NCBI GenBank assembly: GCA_963816555.1
Contig: CAWFLD010000019.1
Location: 1-64,000, forward strand
Reading direction: 5' to 3'
From: Lutibaculum sp963816555
Lineage (GTDB): Bacteria > Pseudomonadota > Alphaproteobacteria > Rhizobiales > Tepidamorphaceae
DNA length: 64,000 nucleotides
The position numbers and the translations under genes were made by a program. Of this stretch, positions 46,441-55,162 are shown piece by piece (the first letter of the stretch is position 1; the number at the start of each line of letters is the position of its first letter). The notes under the pieces are model-generated. The model saw only the letters and a program-made list of their open reading frames with translations, ran no database searches and had not been told where the DNA came from.

Positions 46441-46545
46441 TCATCCCGGCGAAGGCCGGGAACCATGACGCGCGCCGAGGGATGCATCTGCGGCCCGGCA
46501 GGCGGAGAGCTGGACTGGATGCCCGGGACGGGTCCCGGCATGACG
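46441..46545. repeat. REP-like palindromic sequence after lepA
   Basis: TCATCCCGGCGAAGGCCGGGAA contains a CCCGGC/GCCGGG hairpin. About 50 bases on, ATGCCCGGGAC and GTCCCGGCAT form a second arm (one bulged C) reading GATGCCCGGGACGGGTCCCG. This is the type of extragenic palindrome scattered through alphaproteobacterial genomes. The rest of the lepA-cytochrome gap (46546-46857) has no gene; 46640-46760 is distinctly AT-rich and probably holds the cytochrome promoter. Confidence 0.7.
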
Positions 46546-46857
46546 CCCGAGGATGGAGAGGGGGCGGAGCCGCGTGTCGGGACGTGCATGATGCGTCCGG
46601 CGCCGGCAGTCTCGCGGCCTGGGGAATTGCCCAAGCCTGTAAAAGCCCGCAAAAAATCGACAATATATCGATCCAGACGAATGTGCATCCATTATAATGG
46701 CAAGTCGTTTGGCGAAAACCGACCTGCCGGAAAGGTTTGCACCAGACTCAGAAGGTTCGCGCTATTGAGATGAATCAATGATCGTGCAGCCCTTCCCCTC
46801 GGTAATGGGAGCCTGTCGCCGCCGTTGGCGGCGCGGCATCAGGAGAGGGAGGAGAGA

Positions 46858-47304
46858 ATGGCACGATCTAGCACGTCTGCATTCGCACTGGGCCTCTGCG
46901 CGGCGGGACTGGCTTTGGCCGGGTCGGTCCAGGCCGGATGGGCCGCCGAGGACGGCGAGACCGCCTTCGGCGAGGCCCTGTACACGGCCCACTGCGCGGC
47001 ATGCCACGGCCAGAACGGCGAGGGCAGCGGCCCCGTCGCGGGGTTCCTGACGGTCAGCCCCGCCAACCTCACGAAGATCGCCGAGCGCAATGGTGGCCAG
47101 TTCCCGTTCCTCAAGGTGTTCCACATCATAGACGGGCGCACCGAGACGCGCGGCCACGGCACGGTCCAGATGCCCGTCTGGGGCTCGGCCTTCAGCGACG
47201 AGGAGCTCGGGTTCGGCGACAGCGCCGGTGGCTATGGCAGCGAGCCGCTCGTGCGGGCCCGCATCACGGCGCTCACCTTCTACATCGAGTCCATCCAGAA
47301 GTGA
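46858..47304 (+). CDS. Periplasmic c-type cytochrome
   Basis: 148 residues. It has a signal peptide (STSAFALGLCAAGLALAGS, cleavage near GWAAE), then TAFGEALYTAHCAACHGQNG with one haem-binding CxxCH, and VQMPVWGSAFS supplies the likely axial Met. FPFLKVFHIIDGRTETRG is typical of small monohaem cytochromes associated with membrane oxidoreductases. ATG 46858 follows GGGAGGAGAGA. It overlaps the next gene by four bases (GTGA), so the two are translationally coupled. No oxidase or dehydrogenase partner is adjacent, and the electron partner is unknown. Confidence 0.9.
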   Translation: MARSSTSAFALGLCAAGLALAGSVQAGWAAEDGETAFGEALYTAHCAACHGQNGEGSGPVAGFLTVSPANLTKIAERNGGQFPFLKVFHIIDGRTETRGHGTVQMPVWGSAFSDEELGFGDSAGGYGSEPLVRARITALTFYIESIQK

Positions 47305-47856
47305 GACGGGTCGCGCGGCGCGCCTGCGCCGCCCTCTCGGTCGCGGCCGCGCTGGGCCTTCCGGCGCCGGCCGCGGCGCGGGACGAGGTCCCTGCCTGCG
47401 AGCGGGCGCCCCCGGGCGCCGACCGCCGGCCTTCCCCAGGCCAGGTGCGCGCGCTCCTCGGCTGGATCGGCAGGAACGCCGGCTATGACGTGGGCCCCGC
47501 CCTCGCTGACCCACCGGCGATCCGCTTCTGCAGCACGGGCGAGACGATCGAATACGAGGACAGGCGCGTCGTCGTCGACCGGCGCCTGCGGGCGGCCTAC
47601 GACGTCGAGCGCCGGGCGATCGATCTCGTGCGGCCCTGGCGGCCGGATGACGTGCGGGACCGGGGCACGCTGCTGCACGAGCTGATCCACCACGTGCAGC
47701 TGACGAGCCGGGCGTGGAGCTGCTGGGGCAAGGCGGAGTGGCAGGCCTACAAGCTGCAGGAGGCCTGGCTCGCCGAGCAGGGCGTCGAGTTCGGGCTTCG
47801 ACTGGTTGCGGATCTTCGCCATCACGCGGTGCAGCGTGGACGTGCATCCCGACTAG
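47301..47856 (+). CDS. Exported protein with HELIHH zinc-type motif (one frameshift)
   Basis: About 184 residues. The start GTG 47301 overlaps the cytochrome stop and opens a signal peptide (ARRACAALSVAAALGLPAPA, cleavage near AAARD). A short Pro/Arg region follows, then YDVERRAIDLVRPWRPDDV and DRGTLLHELIHHVQLTSRA, where HELIHH has the HExxH spacing of zinc metalloproteases. SCWGKAEWQAYKLQEAWL follows. One extra base near 47795 (TTCGGGCTTC for TTCGGCTTC) separates this from the tail GFDWLRIFAITRCSVDVHPD and stop at 47856. Similar small exported proteins are known only as DUFs. Peptidase activity is a guess from the motif. Confidence 0.65.
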
Positions 47857-47975
47857 ATGGGGTAACGGGCTGGCGCCGCGGCTGGGGCTTTCGGCCGGGG
47901 CGGTCATCCCTCAATGATGGTGTTTGTCAACAACGGCGTCGGGCTTTCGCGCGCGAAGCATCATGAGGAATGACC

Positions 47976-48434
47976 ATGGAGCATTATGCCGGGATCGATG
48001 TGTCATTGAAATCCTCGAGCGTGTGCATCGTGGACGGCCAGGGCAGGATCGTCCGCGAGGACAAGGTGGCGAGCGAGCCGCAGGCGCTGATCGGGTGGCT
48101 TGTCGGGCACGACGTGCCGCTGGGACGGATCGGCCTCGAAGTCGGCCCTCTGTCGCAGTGGCTGCACAAGGCGATGACGGAGGCGGGCCTCGCCGCTGAG
48201 CTCATCGAGACGCGCCATGTGCGGGATGCGTTTAAGGCGATGCCGGTGAAGACGGACCGCAAGGACGCGCGGGGGATTGCCCAGCTGATGCGGCTGGGCT
48301 GGTTCCGGCCGGTGCACTGCAAGTCGCTGGCGGCGCAGGAGGTGCGGGCTCTTCTGACGACGCGCAAGCTGCTGCAGTCGAAGCGACACGACGTGGAGAT
48401 GAGCATCCGCGGCGTGCTTCGTGGCTTGGGGCTG
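47976..48434 (+). pseudogene. Truncated IS110-family transposase
   Basis: The N-terminal DEDD/RuvC-like half is present: HYAGIDVSLKSSSVCIVDGQ, IGLEVGPLSQWLHKAM and VKTDRKDARGIAQLMRLGW carry the expected acidic residues. MSIRGVLRGLGL ends the recognisable match near 48434. The C-terminal Transposase_20 domain with the catalytic Ser is missing, so the element cannot move itself. ATG 47976 follows GAGGA. Inverted repeats are not characteristic of this family and none were found. Confidence 0.85.
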
Positions 48435-48742
48435 GCTGACGTTCGCGTATCCTCCGCCGCGGCGTGGTGGGCTGCAGATAGAGACGGTGCAGTCGCAATT
48501 GACGGTTGGGCTCGTGCTCAGGACATGGGGACGCTCCTGGCAAGCCTGACGAATTCGACATAGGACGCTTGTCTCGACCTTCCCCCGAACCTCGGCCGCA
48601 TGGAGCTGATTTCTTCCTGCTGATGGAAACCCCGGCCTCGTCGACGCCGTGGCCTTCAGGAGCTCGTCGGGGGCCGAAAAGGGACCGTATCTGGCCGCCG
48701 TATTTTGGCTGCCGCACCCAAAGGACGGGAGGAGCTCACACG
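48435..48742. other. Unassigned stretch between IS110 remnant and methyltransferase
   Basis: About 300 bases downstream of the truncated transposase. Open frames exist on both strands but show no recognisable domain, and the composition differs from neighbouring genes. It is probably debris of the mobile element or of what it replaced. Confidence 0.4.
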
Positions 48743-49399
48743 TCAGCCGGCTCGCCGGTACACGTGGATACGGGACAGCATCTCGCCTTCGCTGGCGGAA
48801 CCGGGAAGGACGCGGTAGTCGCGCGTCGCCTCCACGAGGGACCATGCGCCGGCCGCGGCGAGCTCGGCGATCTTCTCCTTGAAGCCACCATCTTCATAGG
48901 CGGGCAGCGGCAGGCTGAAGATCAGCGTGCCGCCGGGGCGGGTGACGCGGACGAGCTCGTCGAGCGAGCGGGGCGGGGCGTGGCCGATCGTCAGCACGCC
49001 CATGGCGAGGATCGCGGCGAAGCGGCCGTCCTCGAAGTCCAGCCTGTCGCCCAGTTTCATCTGCGCGAGCGAGGCGTAGACGCCGCGGGTCCGGCTCGTC
49101 TCGAGCATGCCCTGCGAGAGGTCGATCCCGACGAGAGCGTCGTAGCCGAGCGTGTGAAGATGTTCGCCGATCAGCCCGGTGCCGCAGGCGGCGTCCAGTA
49201 TCTCGCCGTCGCCGGGCTTCACGTGCCTGCAGACGAGCCCGACCGAGAGCGCCGTGTTGCGGTAGCCGAAGCCCTGCAGATGCGCGTCGTAGTCCTTCGC
49301 CCACTCGTCGTAGACGCCGGCCAGCGCCGTCTCGTCGCCCGTCGTGTAGACCCGCTGCAGCCACTCGTCGTTGCCGGCGTCCTTGGATTTGTCCTGCAT
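48743..49399 (-). CDS. Class I SAM-dependent methyltransferase
   Basis: 218 residues. ATG 49399 follows AAGGAG. The N-terminal DEWLQRVYTTGDETALAGVY and YDEWAKDYDAHLQGFGYRN match Williams-Beuren-type methyltransferases. ILDAACGTGLIGEHLHTLGY is motif I, LVGIDLSQGMLETSRTRGVY motif II, and LVRVTRPGGTLIFSLPLPAY motif VI. The acceptor is unknown. It is the last gene of the leftward regulator-oxidase-hydratase operon, 26 bases after the hydratase stop, so its substrate may be a product of that pathway. Confidence 0.85.
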   Translation of the reverse strand: MQDKSKDAGNDEWLQRVYTTGDETALAGVYDEWAKDYDAHLQGFGYRNTALSVGLVCRHVKPGDGEILDAACGTGLIGEHLHTLGYDALVGIDLSQGMLETSRTRGVYASLAQMKLGDRLDFEDGRFAAILAMGVLTIGHAPPRSLDELVRVTRPGGTLIFSLPLPAYEDGGFKEKIAELAAAGAWSLVEATRDYRVLPGSASEGEMLSRIHVYRRAG

Positions 49400-49425
49400 G
49401 GCGTGGCGTCTCCTTCTTCCGGTCG

Positions 49426-50257
49426 TCAGGCTCCGGCGCCGCCGGGCGGGGCGTAGCGGCCGTCGCGCCACGCGATCGCGGCGTTCAGGCCCTCCTCGCG
49501 GCGGATCCGGTCGAACTCGGCGCGCTGCTCGCTCCCGCGCGGACTCGATATGGATCCCGATCTCGAGCGCGGCCATGAGCGCCTGCCGCATGCCCATGAT
49601 CTCGTAGGTGCGGTTGATCGCCTGCTTCGTCAGCCCGACGGCGGCGTGGTCGCTCGTCGCGACCGTGCGGGCGAGCGCCATCGCCTCGTCGAGCAGGCGG
49701 TCGGGCGGCACGACGCGGTTGACGATCCCGAGCGCGAGGGCGCGGCCGGCGTCGAGCCGGTCCTCGCCGCTGAGCAGGATCTCCTTGGCCTGCTTCGGCC
49801 CCGTCATCCACGGCAGGAGCAGCGCGACGGCGCCGGAGCCGAAGCGGACCTCCGGCGCGCCGAACCGCGTCCCTTCCGCCGCCAGCGTCATGTCGCAGGC
49901 GAGCGCCAGCTCGAAGGCGCCGCCGATGCAGGGGCCGTGCACCGCCGCGATGGTCGGCTTTGGGGAATTCCAGAAGGCCATGATGAAGTCGAAGTCGAGC
50001 TCGAGCGCGCGCCGCCACTCCTGCGGGCTACGCCGCGGCAGCTTCGCCGAGGCCTTCATGTCGAAGCCGGCCGAGAAGGCACGCCCCGCGCCGTTGACGA
50101 CGATCGCCCGCACCGTGTCGTCCTGGCCGAGCGCCTCCATCGCCGCCAGGGTCTCGTGCACGAGCGTGGGGTCGAAGGCGTTCAGCACGTGCTGCCGGTC
50201 GAAGGTCAGGAGGGCGATGCCGTCGCGCGTCTCGAGGCGGATCGTTTCGTGCGCCAT
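49426..50257 (-). CDS. Enoyl-CoA hydratase/isomerase (one frameshift)
   Basis: A crotonase-fold enzyme. AHETIRLETRDGIALLTFDR opens it; VVNGAGRAFSAGFDMK and GPCIGGAFELALACDM form the oxyanion hole, and GAPEVRF plus QAKEILLSGEDRL supply the two catalytic Glu positions of true hydratases. The frame breaks near 49535. One extra base leads into GSEQRAEFDRIRREEGLNAA and a stop at 49426, the usual C-terminal helix. The span is one base over. It lies 13 bases from the upstream oxidase and belongs to the same leftward operon. Confidence 0.88.
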
Positions 50258-50270
50258 GGCGGGATGTCCC

Positions 50271-51551
50271 TCAGGCGAAGCCGAGGCGGTCGAGCACGCG
50301 GTAGAGCGTGGTCACCGCGGGCACCGTCACGGCCTTCAGGCGATGCGCCGGGATCGGCCGGATCGGGGACAGCGGCAGGACCGGATCGTGGCCGGCCTCG
50401 GTGACGAGGCGCGCGAGCTCCGCGCCCATCGCCGACTGCCACCCGACGCCGCGGCCCTGGCAGCCGATCTCGACGAACATGCCCGGCGCCGGCGCGTGGA
50501 GCTTCGGCAGGAAGTCGGGGTGGACCGCCACGCGGCCGCCCCAGCGATGCGTGACCTCGACGTCGCCGAGATAGGGGAAGAGCTTCGCGAGGTCGTGGCG
50601 GAGATGCGCCCAGTCGCCCGCCGGGCCCGGCTCGCGATAGGGGCCACGGGCGCCGAGCAGCAGCCTGCCGTCGCGGTCGAGCCGCCAGTAGCGGATGAGG
50701 CGCTGCGTGTCGGAGAGAACCTCGCCGCCGGGCAGGATGCGGCGGCGCGCGGCATCGGGCAGGGGGGCTGTCGCGATCTGCAGCGAAGTGGCGGCGACGA
50801 TCGACTGCGGCAGGCCCACGACGGCGCCGCCGGAATAGGCGTTGGTGCAGACGAGCACCGTGTCGGCCTCGACGGTCGGGCCGTGCCCGGTCGAGGCGTG
50901 CCACCGTCCCTCGCGCCGGACGAGGTCGGTGACGGTCGCGTCGCGGTGGATCCTGGCGCCGGCGGCGAGAGCGGCGCGGGCGAGCTCGCGGGCATAGCTC
51001 AGCGGCTGGACGGAGCCGGCGCGCCGGTCGATCAGCGCGCCGCGATAGATGCCGACACCCGAGATCGCCTCGGTGTCGGCGGCGCCGAGCATCCCGACAT
51101 CGGCGCCGCGCGTCGCCCAGGCCTCGGCGCGCGCCTTCGCCTTGTCGAGGGCCGCGTCGGAATGGGCGCCCTGCAGCCAGGCGGTGCGCCGTGCCTCGGC
51201 CGCCATGGCGTGCTTTTGCGCGAGCTCGAGGACGAAGTCCGCGACCGACCCGGCAAACCGCCAGAGCCGCTCGCCGCGCTCCCGGCCGAACTTGTGCTCG
51301 AGCTCCTCCGGCCCGTATTTGAGCCCGGGAATGAGCTGGCCGCCATTGCGGCCCGACGCGCCCCAGCCGGGCACATGGGCGTCGAGCACGACGGCGTCGA
51401 CGCCCGCCTCGGCGAGGTGGAGCGCCGCCGACAGGCCGAGATAGCCGGCGCCGACGATCAGCACGTCGGCCCGCGTGCCTGCCTCGAGCCGCGGCACGTC
51501 AGGAGCCGCGACGGCGGTGTCTTCCCAGAGGTTCCTGTGCGCAGCGCTCAT
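50271..51551 (-). CDS. FAD-dependent amine/amino-acid oxidoreductase (DAO family)
   Basis: 426 residues from ATG 51551 (GAGG upstream; longer in-frame starts lie inside the regulator gene). The FAD-binding GxGxxG is in ADVLIVGAGYLGLSAALHLA, and ASGRNGGQLIPGLKYG is the conserved flavin loop of the gamma-glutamylputrescine oxidase/PuuB-type DAO group. GSVQPLSYARELARAALAAG, VCTNAYSGGAVVGLPQSIVA and HRWGGRVAVHPDFLPKL follow, and MFVEIGCQGRGVGWQSAMGA is the C-terminal flavin contact. The enzyme likely oxidises a secondary or primary amine. Context with a cupin regulator and a polyamine-type transporter supports an amine substrate. Confidence 0.85.
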   Translation of the reverse strand: MSAAHRNLWEDTAVAAPDVPRLEAGTRADVLIVGAGYLGLSAALHLAEAGVDAVVLDAHVPGWGASGRNGGQLIPGLKYGPEELEHKFGRERGERLWRFAGSVADFVLELAQKHAMAAEARRTAWLQGAHSDAALDKAKARAEAWATRGADVGMLGAADTEAISGVGIYRGALIDRRAGSVQPLSYARELARAALAAGARIHRDATVTDLVRREGRWHASTGHGPTVEADTVLVCTNAYSGGAVVGLPQSIVAATSLQIATAPLPDAARRRILPGGEVLSDTQRLIRYWRLDRDGRLLLGARGPYREPGPAGDWAHLRHDLAKLFPYLGDVEVTHRWGGRVAVHPDFLPKLHAPAPGMFVEIGCQGRGVGWQSAMGAELARLVTEAGHDPVLPLSPIRPIPAHRLKAVTVPAVTTLYRVLDRLGFA

Positions 51552-51559
51552 CGCGGTCC

Positions 51560-52207
51560 TCAGAAGGTCGGCGGCGTGATGGCCCAGATCACCTCCGCCT
51601 CGCCAGGGCCGGGATTGCGGTAGCGGTGGGGGAGGTTGCTCGGAAAGCCGAAGGAGTCGCCGGCCTCGAGGACGAACTTGCGGTCCTCGATCCACAGCTC
51701 GAGCCGGCCGCGGGTCACGACGCCCGCCTCCTCTCCGTTGTGGGTGTAGGGAGCCTCGCCGCTCGTCGCGCCGGGCGGAAAGCGGCAGGAGAGGAGCTCG
51801 AGGGAGCCGTTCAGCGAGGGGCTGAGGAGTTCGTCGGCGATACCGCTGGAATAGTCGAGGCGCCGCCGCCGGTTGTGGCGGACGATGTGCTCCCGCTCGG
51901 CCTCCGGCGCCTGGCCGGCATCGAAGAACCAGCTGATCGTGACGCCGAGCGCGCGGCTGATGGCGTGCAGCGCGTTGATCGAGGGCGTGGCGAGGTCGCG
52001 CTCGAGCAGGCTGAGATAGCCGACCGACAGGCCACTGTTGCGGCCGAGGACCGCCAGCGTCTGGCCGCGCGCCTTGCGCAGGCCGCGTATCTCGCGGCCG
52101 AGATAGCGGATCGGCGCCTCGCCTTCGGCCTCCGCCGACCCGTCGTCCGGCCAGTCGCGGCGATCGGCCGTCCTGTCGTCACGCATCAAAACGGCCCTCG
52201 CGCTCAT
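51560..52207 (-). CDS. XRE-family regulator with cupin sensor domain (PuuR-like)
   Basis: About 215 residues. The N-terminal helix-turn-helix (LGREIRGLRKARGQTLAVLG, SGLSVGYLSLLERDLATPSI) is joined to a C-terminal cupin (YTHNGEEAGVVTRGRLELWI, LEAGDSFGFPSNLPHRYRNP). This architecture is that of PuuR and other small-molecule-sensing repressors. Start options are 52231, 52207 and 52186; 52231 would run into the -35 of the divergent promoter, so 52207 is used. It is eight bases from the oxidase gene and divergent from the ABC transporter, and it probably controls both. Confidence 0.85.
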   Translation of the reverse strand: MSARAVLMRDDRTADRRDWPDDGSAEAEGEAPIRYLGREIRGLRKARGQTLAVLGRNSGLSVGYLSLLERDLATPSINALHAISRALGVTISWFFDAGQAPEAEREHIVRHNRRRRLDYSSGIADELLSPSLNGSLELLSCRFPPGATSGEAPYTHNGEEAGVVTRGRLELWIEDRKFVLEAGDSFGFPSNLPHRYRNPGPGEAEVIWAITPPTF

Positions 52208-52224
52208 GGTCACCGGGATTGACG

Positions 52225-52254
52225 TTGACAAAAATATAGGCCCATTTTTTTATA
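52225..52254 (+). promoter_or_regulatory. Divergent control region with sigma-70-like promoter
   Basis: TTGACA (52225-52230) with TTTATA (52249-52254) 18 bases on, inside an AT-rich island (52225-52290) unique in this neighbourhood. It faces the ABC operon. The same island is the likely operator of the divergent XRE-cupin regulator, but no clean palindrome was identified. Confidence 0.55.
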
Positions 52255-52431
52255 TACACAAAGAATGTCGGCAACCTTTTTGTTGTCCGCGAACGAGGGG
52301 AAGCGCGTCTTGAGTTCAGCCGGCGCCTGCCGCGGCGCTCGCCGAGACGGCCAGCGGCCTGCCACCGCCCGCACCGCGTGCTCCCGTCTTCCGGGTGCCG
52401 CCGCCGGTCCGCCCCTTGAAGGTGCCGCGGG

Positions 52432-53304
52432 ATGAGCGACGTCGCGGCATCACGCCCGGCCTTTGCGGCGATCCGCGGTCCGCGTGCCGCGACCGCGCTG
52501 CTGCTCCTGCCGGCGCTCCTGATGCTCGTCGGAAGCTTCCTCCTGCCGCTCGTCCAGCTCGTCTCGATGAGCTTCCAGTCGCCGAAGGGCCCGCTCGCGC
52601 CGTATCGCGAGCTCCTCGGCTACGACGTTTATCTCCGCGTGTTCGCCAACACGGCGATCGTCGCCGTCGTGGTGACCGTGCTGGCCGTGCTGATCGCCTA
52701 TCCGATCGCCTTTTCGCTCGTGCGCCTGTCGCGGCGCTGGCGCGCCGTGCTCTTCATGTGCGTCTTGTTCCCGCTGTGGATCAGCGTGCTCGTGCGCACC
52801 TTCGCCTGGATGATGCTGCTGGAGCGGAAGGGGCCGATCAACCGGTTCCTCGAAGCGATCGGCGCGATCGACCAGCCGCTGTCGCTGCTGTTCAACCAGA
52901 CGGGCGTGCTGATCGGCATGGTGCATGTGCTGCTGCCCTATGCGGTGCTGCCGATCTACTCCGCCCTCGTGCGCATCGATCCCGGCCTCATGCGGGCGAG
53001 CGAGGGGCTCGGCGCCTCGCGGACCATGACGTTCCGCCGGGTGCTGCTGCCCCTGTCGATGAGCGGCGTCGCGACGGCCGCCGTGCTCGTGTTCCTCCTG
53101 TCCCTCGGCTTCTTCATCACGCCGGCCCTGCTCGGGGGATCGTCGAGCATCACGCTGTCCATGCTGATCGACTCGCTGGTGAACGAGCGGCTCGATTGGG
53201 AGCTCGCCTCTGCGGCGTCGGTGATCCTCGTCGCGGCGACGCTCGTCGTGCTCGGACTCGCCTCCCGCTTCGTCTCGCCCTATTCGCTGGCGGAGGGCAG
53301 GTGA
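52432..53304 (+). CDS. ABC transporter permease (PotB-like)
   Basis: 290 residues, six predicted helices (ATALLLLPALLMLVGSFLLP, FANTAIVAVVVTVLAVLIAY, AAVLVFLLSLGFFITPALLG and others). MRASEGLGASRTMTFRRVLLP is the EAA loop that contacts the ATPase. It resembles PotB-type permeases for polyamines and related organic cations. ATG 52432 has a GAAGG site. The stop overlaps the next permease start, so the two are coupled. Confidence 0.9.
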   Translation: MSDVAASRPAFAAIRGPRAATALLLLPALLMLVGSFLLPLVQLVSMSFQSPKGPLAPYRELLGYDVYLRVFANTAIVAVVVTVLAVLIAYPIAFSLVRLSRRWRAVLFMCVLFPLWISVLVRTFAWMMLLERKGPINRFLEAIGAIDQPLSLLFNQTGVLIGMVHVLLPYAVLPIYSALVRIDPGLMRASEGLGASRTMTFRRVLLPLSMSGVATAAVLVFLLSLGFFITPALLGGSSSITLSMLIDSLVNERLDWELASAASVILVAATLVVLGLASRFVSPYSLAEGR

Positions 53305-54071
53305 TGGCGGGCCGGGTCGCGCTCAACGCCTTCGCGCTCGCCCTCGCGATCTTCCTCGTGCTGCCGATCCTCGCCATCGTGCCGGCGGCGTTCAGCGACC
53401 AGAGCTTCATCCGGCTGCCGCCGGAGTCGTGGTCGATGCGCTGGTGGGGCGACTTCTTCGCCGACGTCTCGTGGCGCCGCTCGCTGCTCACGAGCCTGCA
53501 GGTCGCCGTCTGCGCCGCGCTCCTCTCGATCGTCCTCGGCACGAGCGCCGCGATGGCGATCGCGCGGCTCAGGGGGCGGCTGCGGGCGCTCGTGATGGCG
53601 CTCTTCATCGGCCCCGTGATCGTGCCGGTGATCGTGCTCGCCGTCGCGCTCTACTCGGTCGGGCGGATGACGGGGCTCGTCGGCACGGTCACGGGCCTCG
53701 TCATCGGCCACGCCATGCTGTCGCTGCCCTATGTCGTGCTGAACGTCGGCGTGTCGCTGCGCGGGCTCGACCCGCGCCTGCCGATGGCCGCGGCCGGCCT
53801 CGGCGCCGGCCCGTTCCGCGTCTTCCGCACCGTGACGCTGCCGGCGATCATGCCGGGCGTGCTCGGCGGTGCGGTCTTCGCCTTCGTGACCTCGTTCGAC
53901 GAGGTCGTTCTGTCGATCTTCCTCACGGGACCGACGACGACGACGCTGCCCGTGCGCATCTGGGAGGCCATCCGCATCGAGTTCACCCCCGTCCTCGCCG
54001 TCGCCGGCACCGTGATGATCGGTCTCGCCCTCCTCGGCGCCGCCGCCACCCAGCTCGTGCGGAGGGGCTGA
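53304..54071 (+). CDS. ABC transporter permease (PotC-like)
   Basis: 255 residues, six predicted helices (LNAFALALAIFLVLPILAIV, LVMALFIGPVIVPVIVLAVA and VMIGLALLGAAATQLV among them). The EAA loop is LPMAAAGLGAGPFRVFRTVTLP. FVTSFDEVVLSIFLTGPTTT is characteristic of PotC-like permeases. ATG 53304 overlaps the upstream TGA (GTGATG). Five bases separate it from the ATPase gene. Confidence 0.9.
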   Translation: MAGRVALNAFALALAIFLVLPILAIVPAAFSDQSFIRLPPESWSMRWWGDFFADVSWRRSLLTSLQVAVCAALLSIVLGTSAAMAIARLRGRLRALVMALFIGPVIVPVIVLAVALYSVGRMTGLVGTVTGLVIGHAMLSLPYVVLNVGVSLRGLDPRLPMAAAGLGAGPFRVFRTVTLPAIMPGVLGGAVFAFVTSFDEVVLSIFLTGPTTTTLPVRIWEAIRIEFTPVLAVAGTVMIGLALLGAAATQLVRRG

Positions 54072-54075
54072 CGCC

Positions 54076-55139
54076 ATGGCCTCCGTCCGCTTCGAGGGAA
54101 TCGCCAAGTCGTTCGACGAGGTCCACGCGCTCATGCCGACGGATCTCGAGGTCGCCGACGGCGAGTTCCTGACGTTGCTCGGGCCGTCGGGCTCCGGCAA
54201 GACGACGCTCCTCAACATCATCGCCGGCTATCTCGAGCCGAGCCGCGCGGCGCATCCTGCTGAAGGACGCCGACGTCACGGGGCTGCCGCCCGCGCCGGC
54301 GCAACATCGGGATGGTGTTCCAGAACTACGCGCTCTTCCCGCACATGACGGTCGGCGAGAACGTCGCCTACGGCGCTCCAGGTGCGCCGGGTGCCGCGCG
54401 CCGAGCGCCAGCGCCGGGTCGCGGAGGCGCTGCGCCAGGTGCGGCTCGAAGGCTATGGCGGAGCGTCCCGTGCGCCAGCTCTCGGGCGGCCAGCAGCAGC
54501 GGGTCGCGCTGGCCCGCGCGATGGTGATCGAGCCCGACATCCTGCTCATGGACGAGCCGCTCGGCGCGCTCGACCGGCAGCTGCGCAAGGAGGTCCAGCT
54601 CGAGATCCGAGCGCATGCAGCGCGAGCGCCGGCGCACCACCCTCTACGTCACCCACGACCAGGAGGAGGCGCTCGTCATGTCCGACCGGATCGCCGTGAT
54701 GCGCGCCGGCCGGATCGTCCAGATCGGCTCGGGCCGCGACCTCTACGACCGGCCGGTCGACGCGTTCGTGGCGCGCTTCCTGGGCGAGTCGAACCTGCTC
54801 GAGGGCAAGGTGACCGGCATCGCCGGCGGCTGGGCGACGCTCGCCGTGCCGGGCCTCGAGGCGCCGGTCGAGGGCCGCGCCGCCGACGGCATCGCGACCG
54901 GCGAGACGGCCTTCGCGCTGATCCGCCCCGAGATGGTGCGGCCGAAGGCCGGCGGCCTGCGCGCCGACGTCGTCGAGCAGGTCTATCTCGGCGAACTCAC
55001 GGCATGTCGCTTCCGGCTCGCCGGAGGACAGGAGCTCTGGTGCCGCCGTCTCGCGGGCGACCTGCCCGAGAGCCTCGACGGAACCGAGATCGGATGGGAT
55101 CGCGACCGCGTCTCGATCCTGCCCGATGCTGAACGATGA
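54076..55139 (+). CDS. ABC transporter ATPase (PotA-like), multiply frame-disrupted
   Basis: All ATPase motifs exist but in different frames: FLTLLGPSGSGKTTLLNIIA (Walker A), NIGMVFQNYALFPHMTVGEN (Q loop), VRQLSGGQQQRVALARAM (signature), EPDILLMDEPLGALDRQL (Walker B), TTLYVTHDQEEALVMSDR (H loop). A TOBE-type tail follows (ESNLLEGKVTGIAGGWATLA). At least five frame changes fall between about 54240 and 54620, the densest in any recognised transporter gene here. Either the gene is dying or this segment was read especially badly. Flanking transporter genes are intact or nearly so, favouring error. The stop overlaps a possible start of the binding-protein gene. Confidence 0.8.
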
Positions 55140-55162
55140 AAACGAGAAACAGGGGAACTGCC

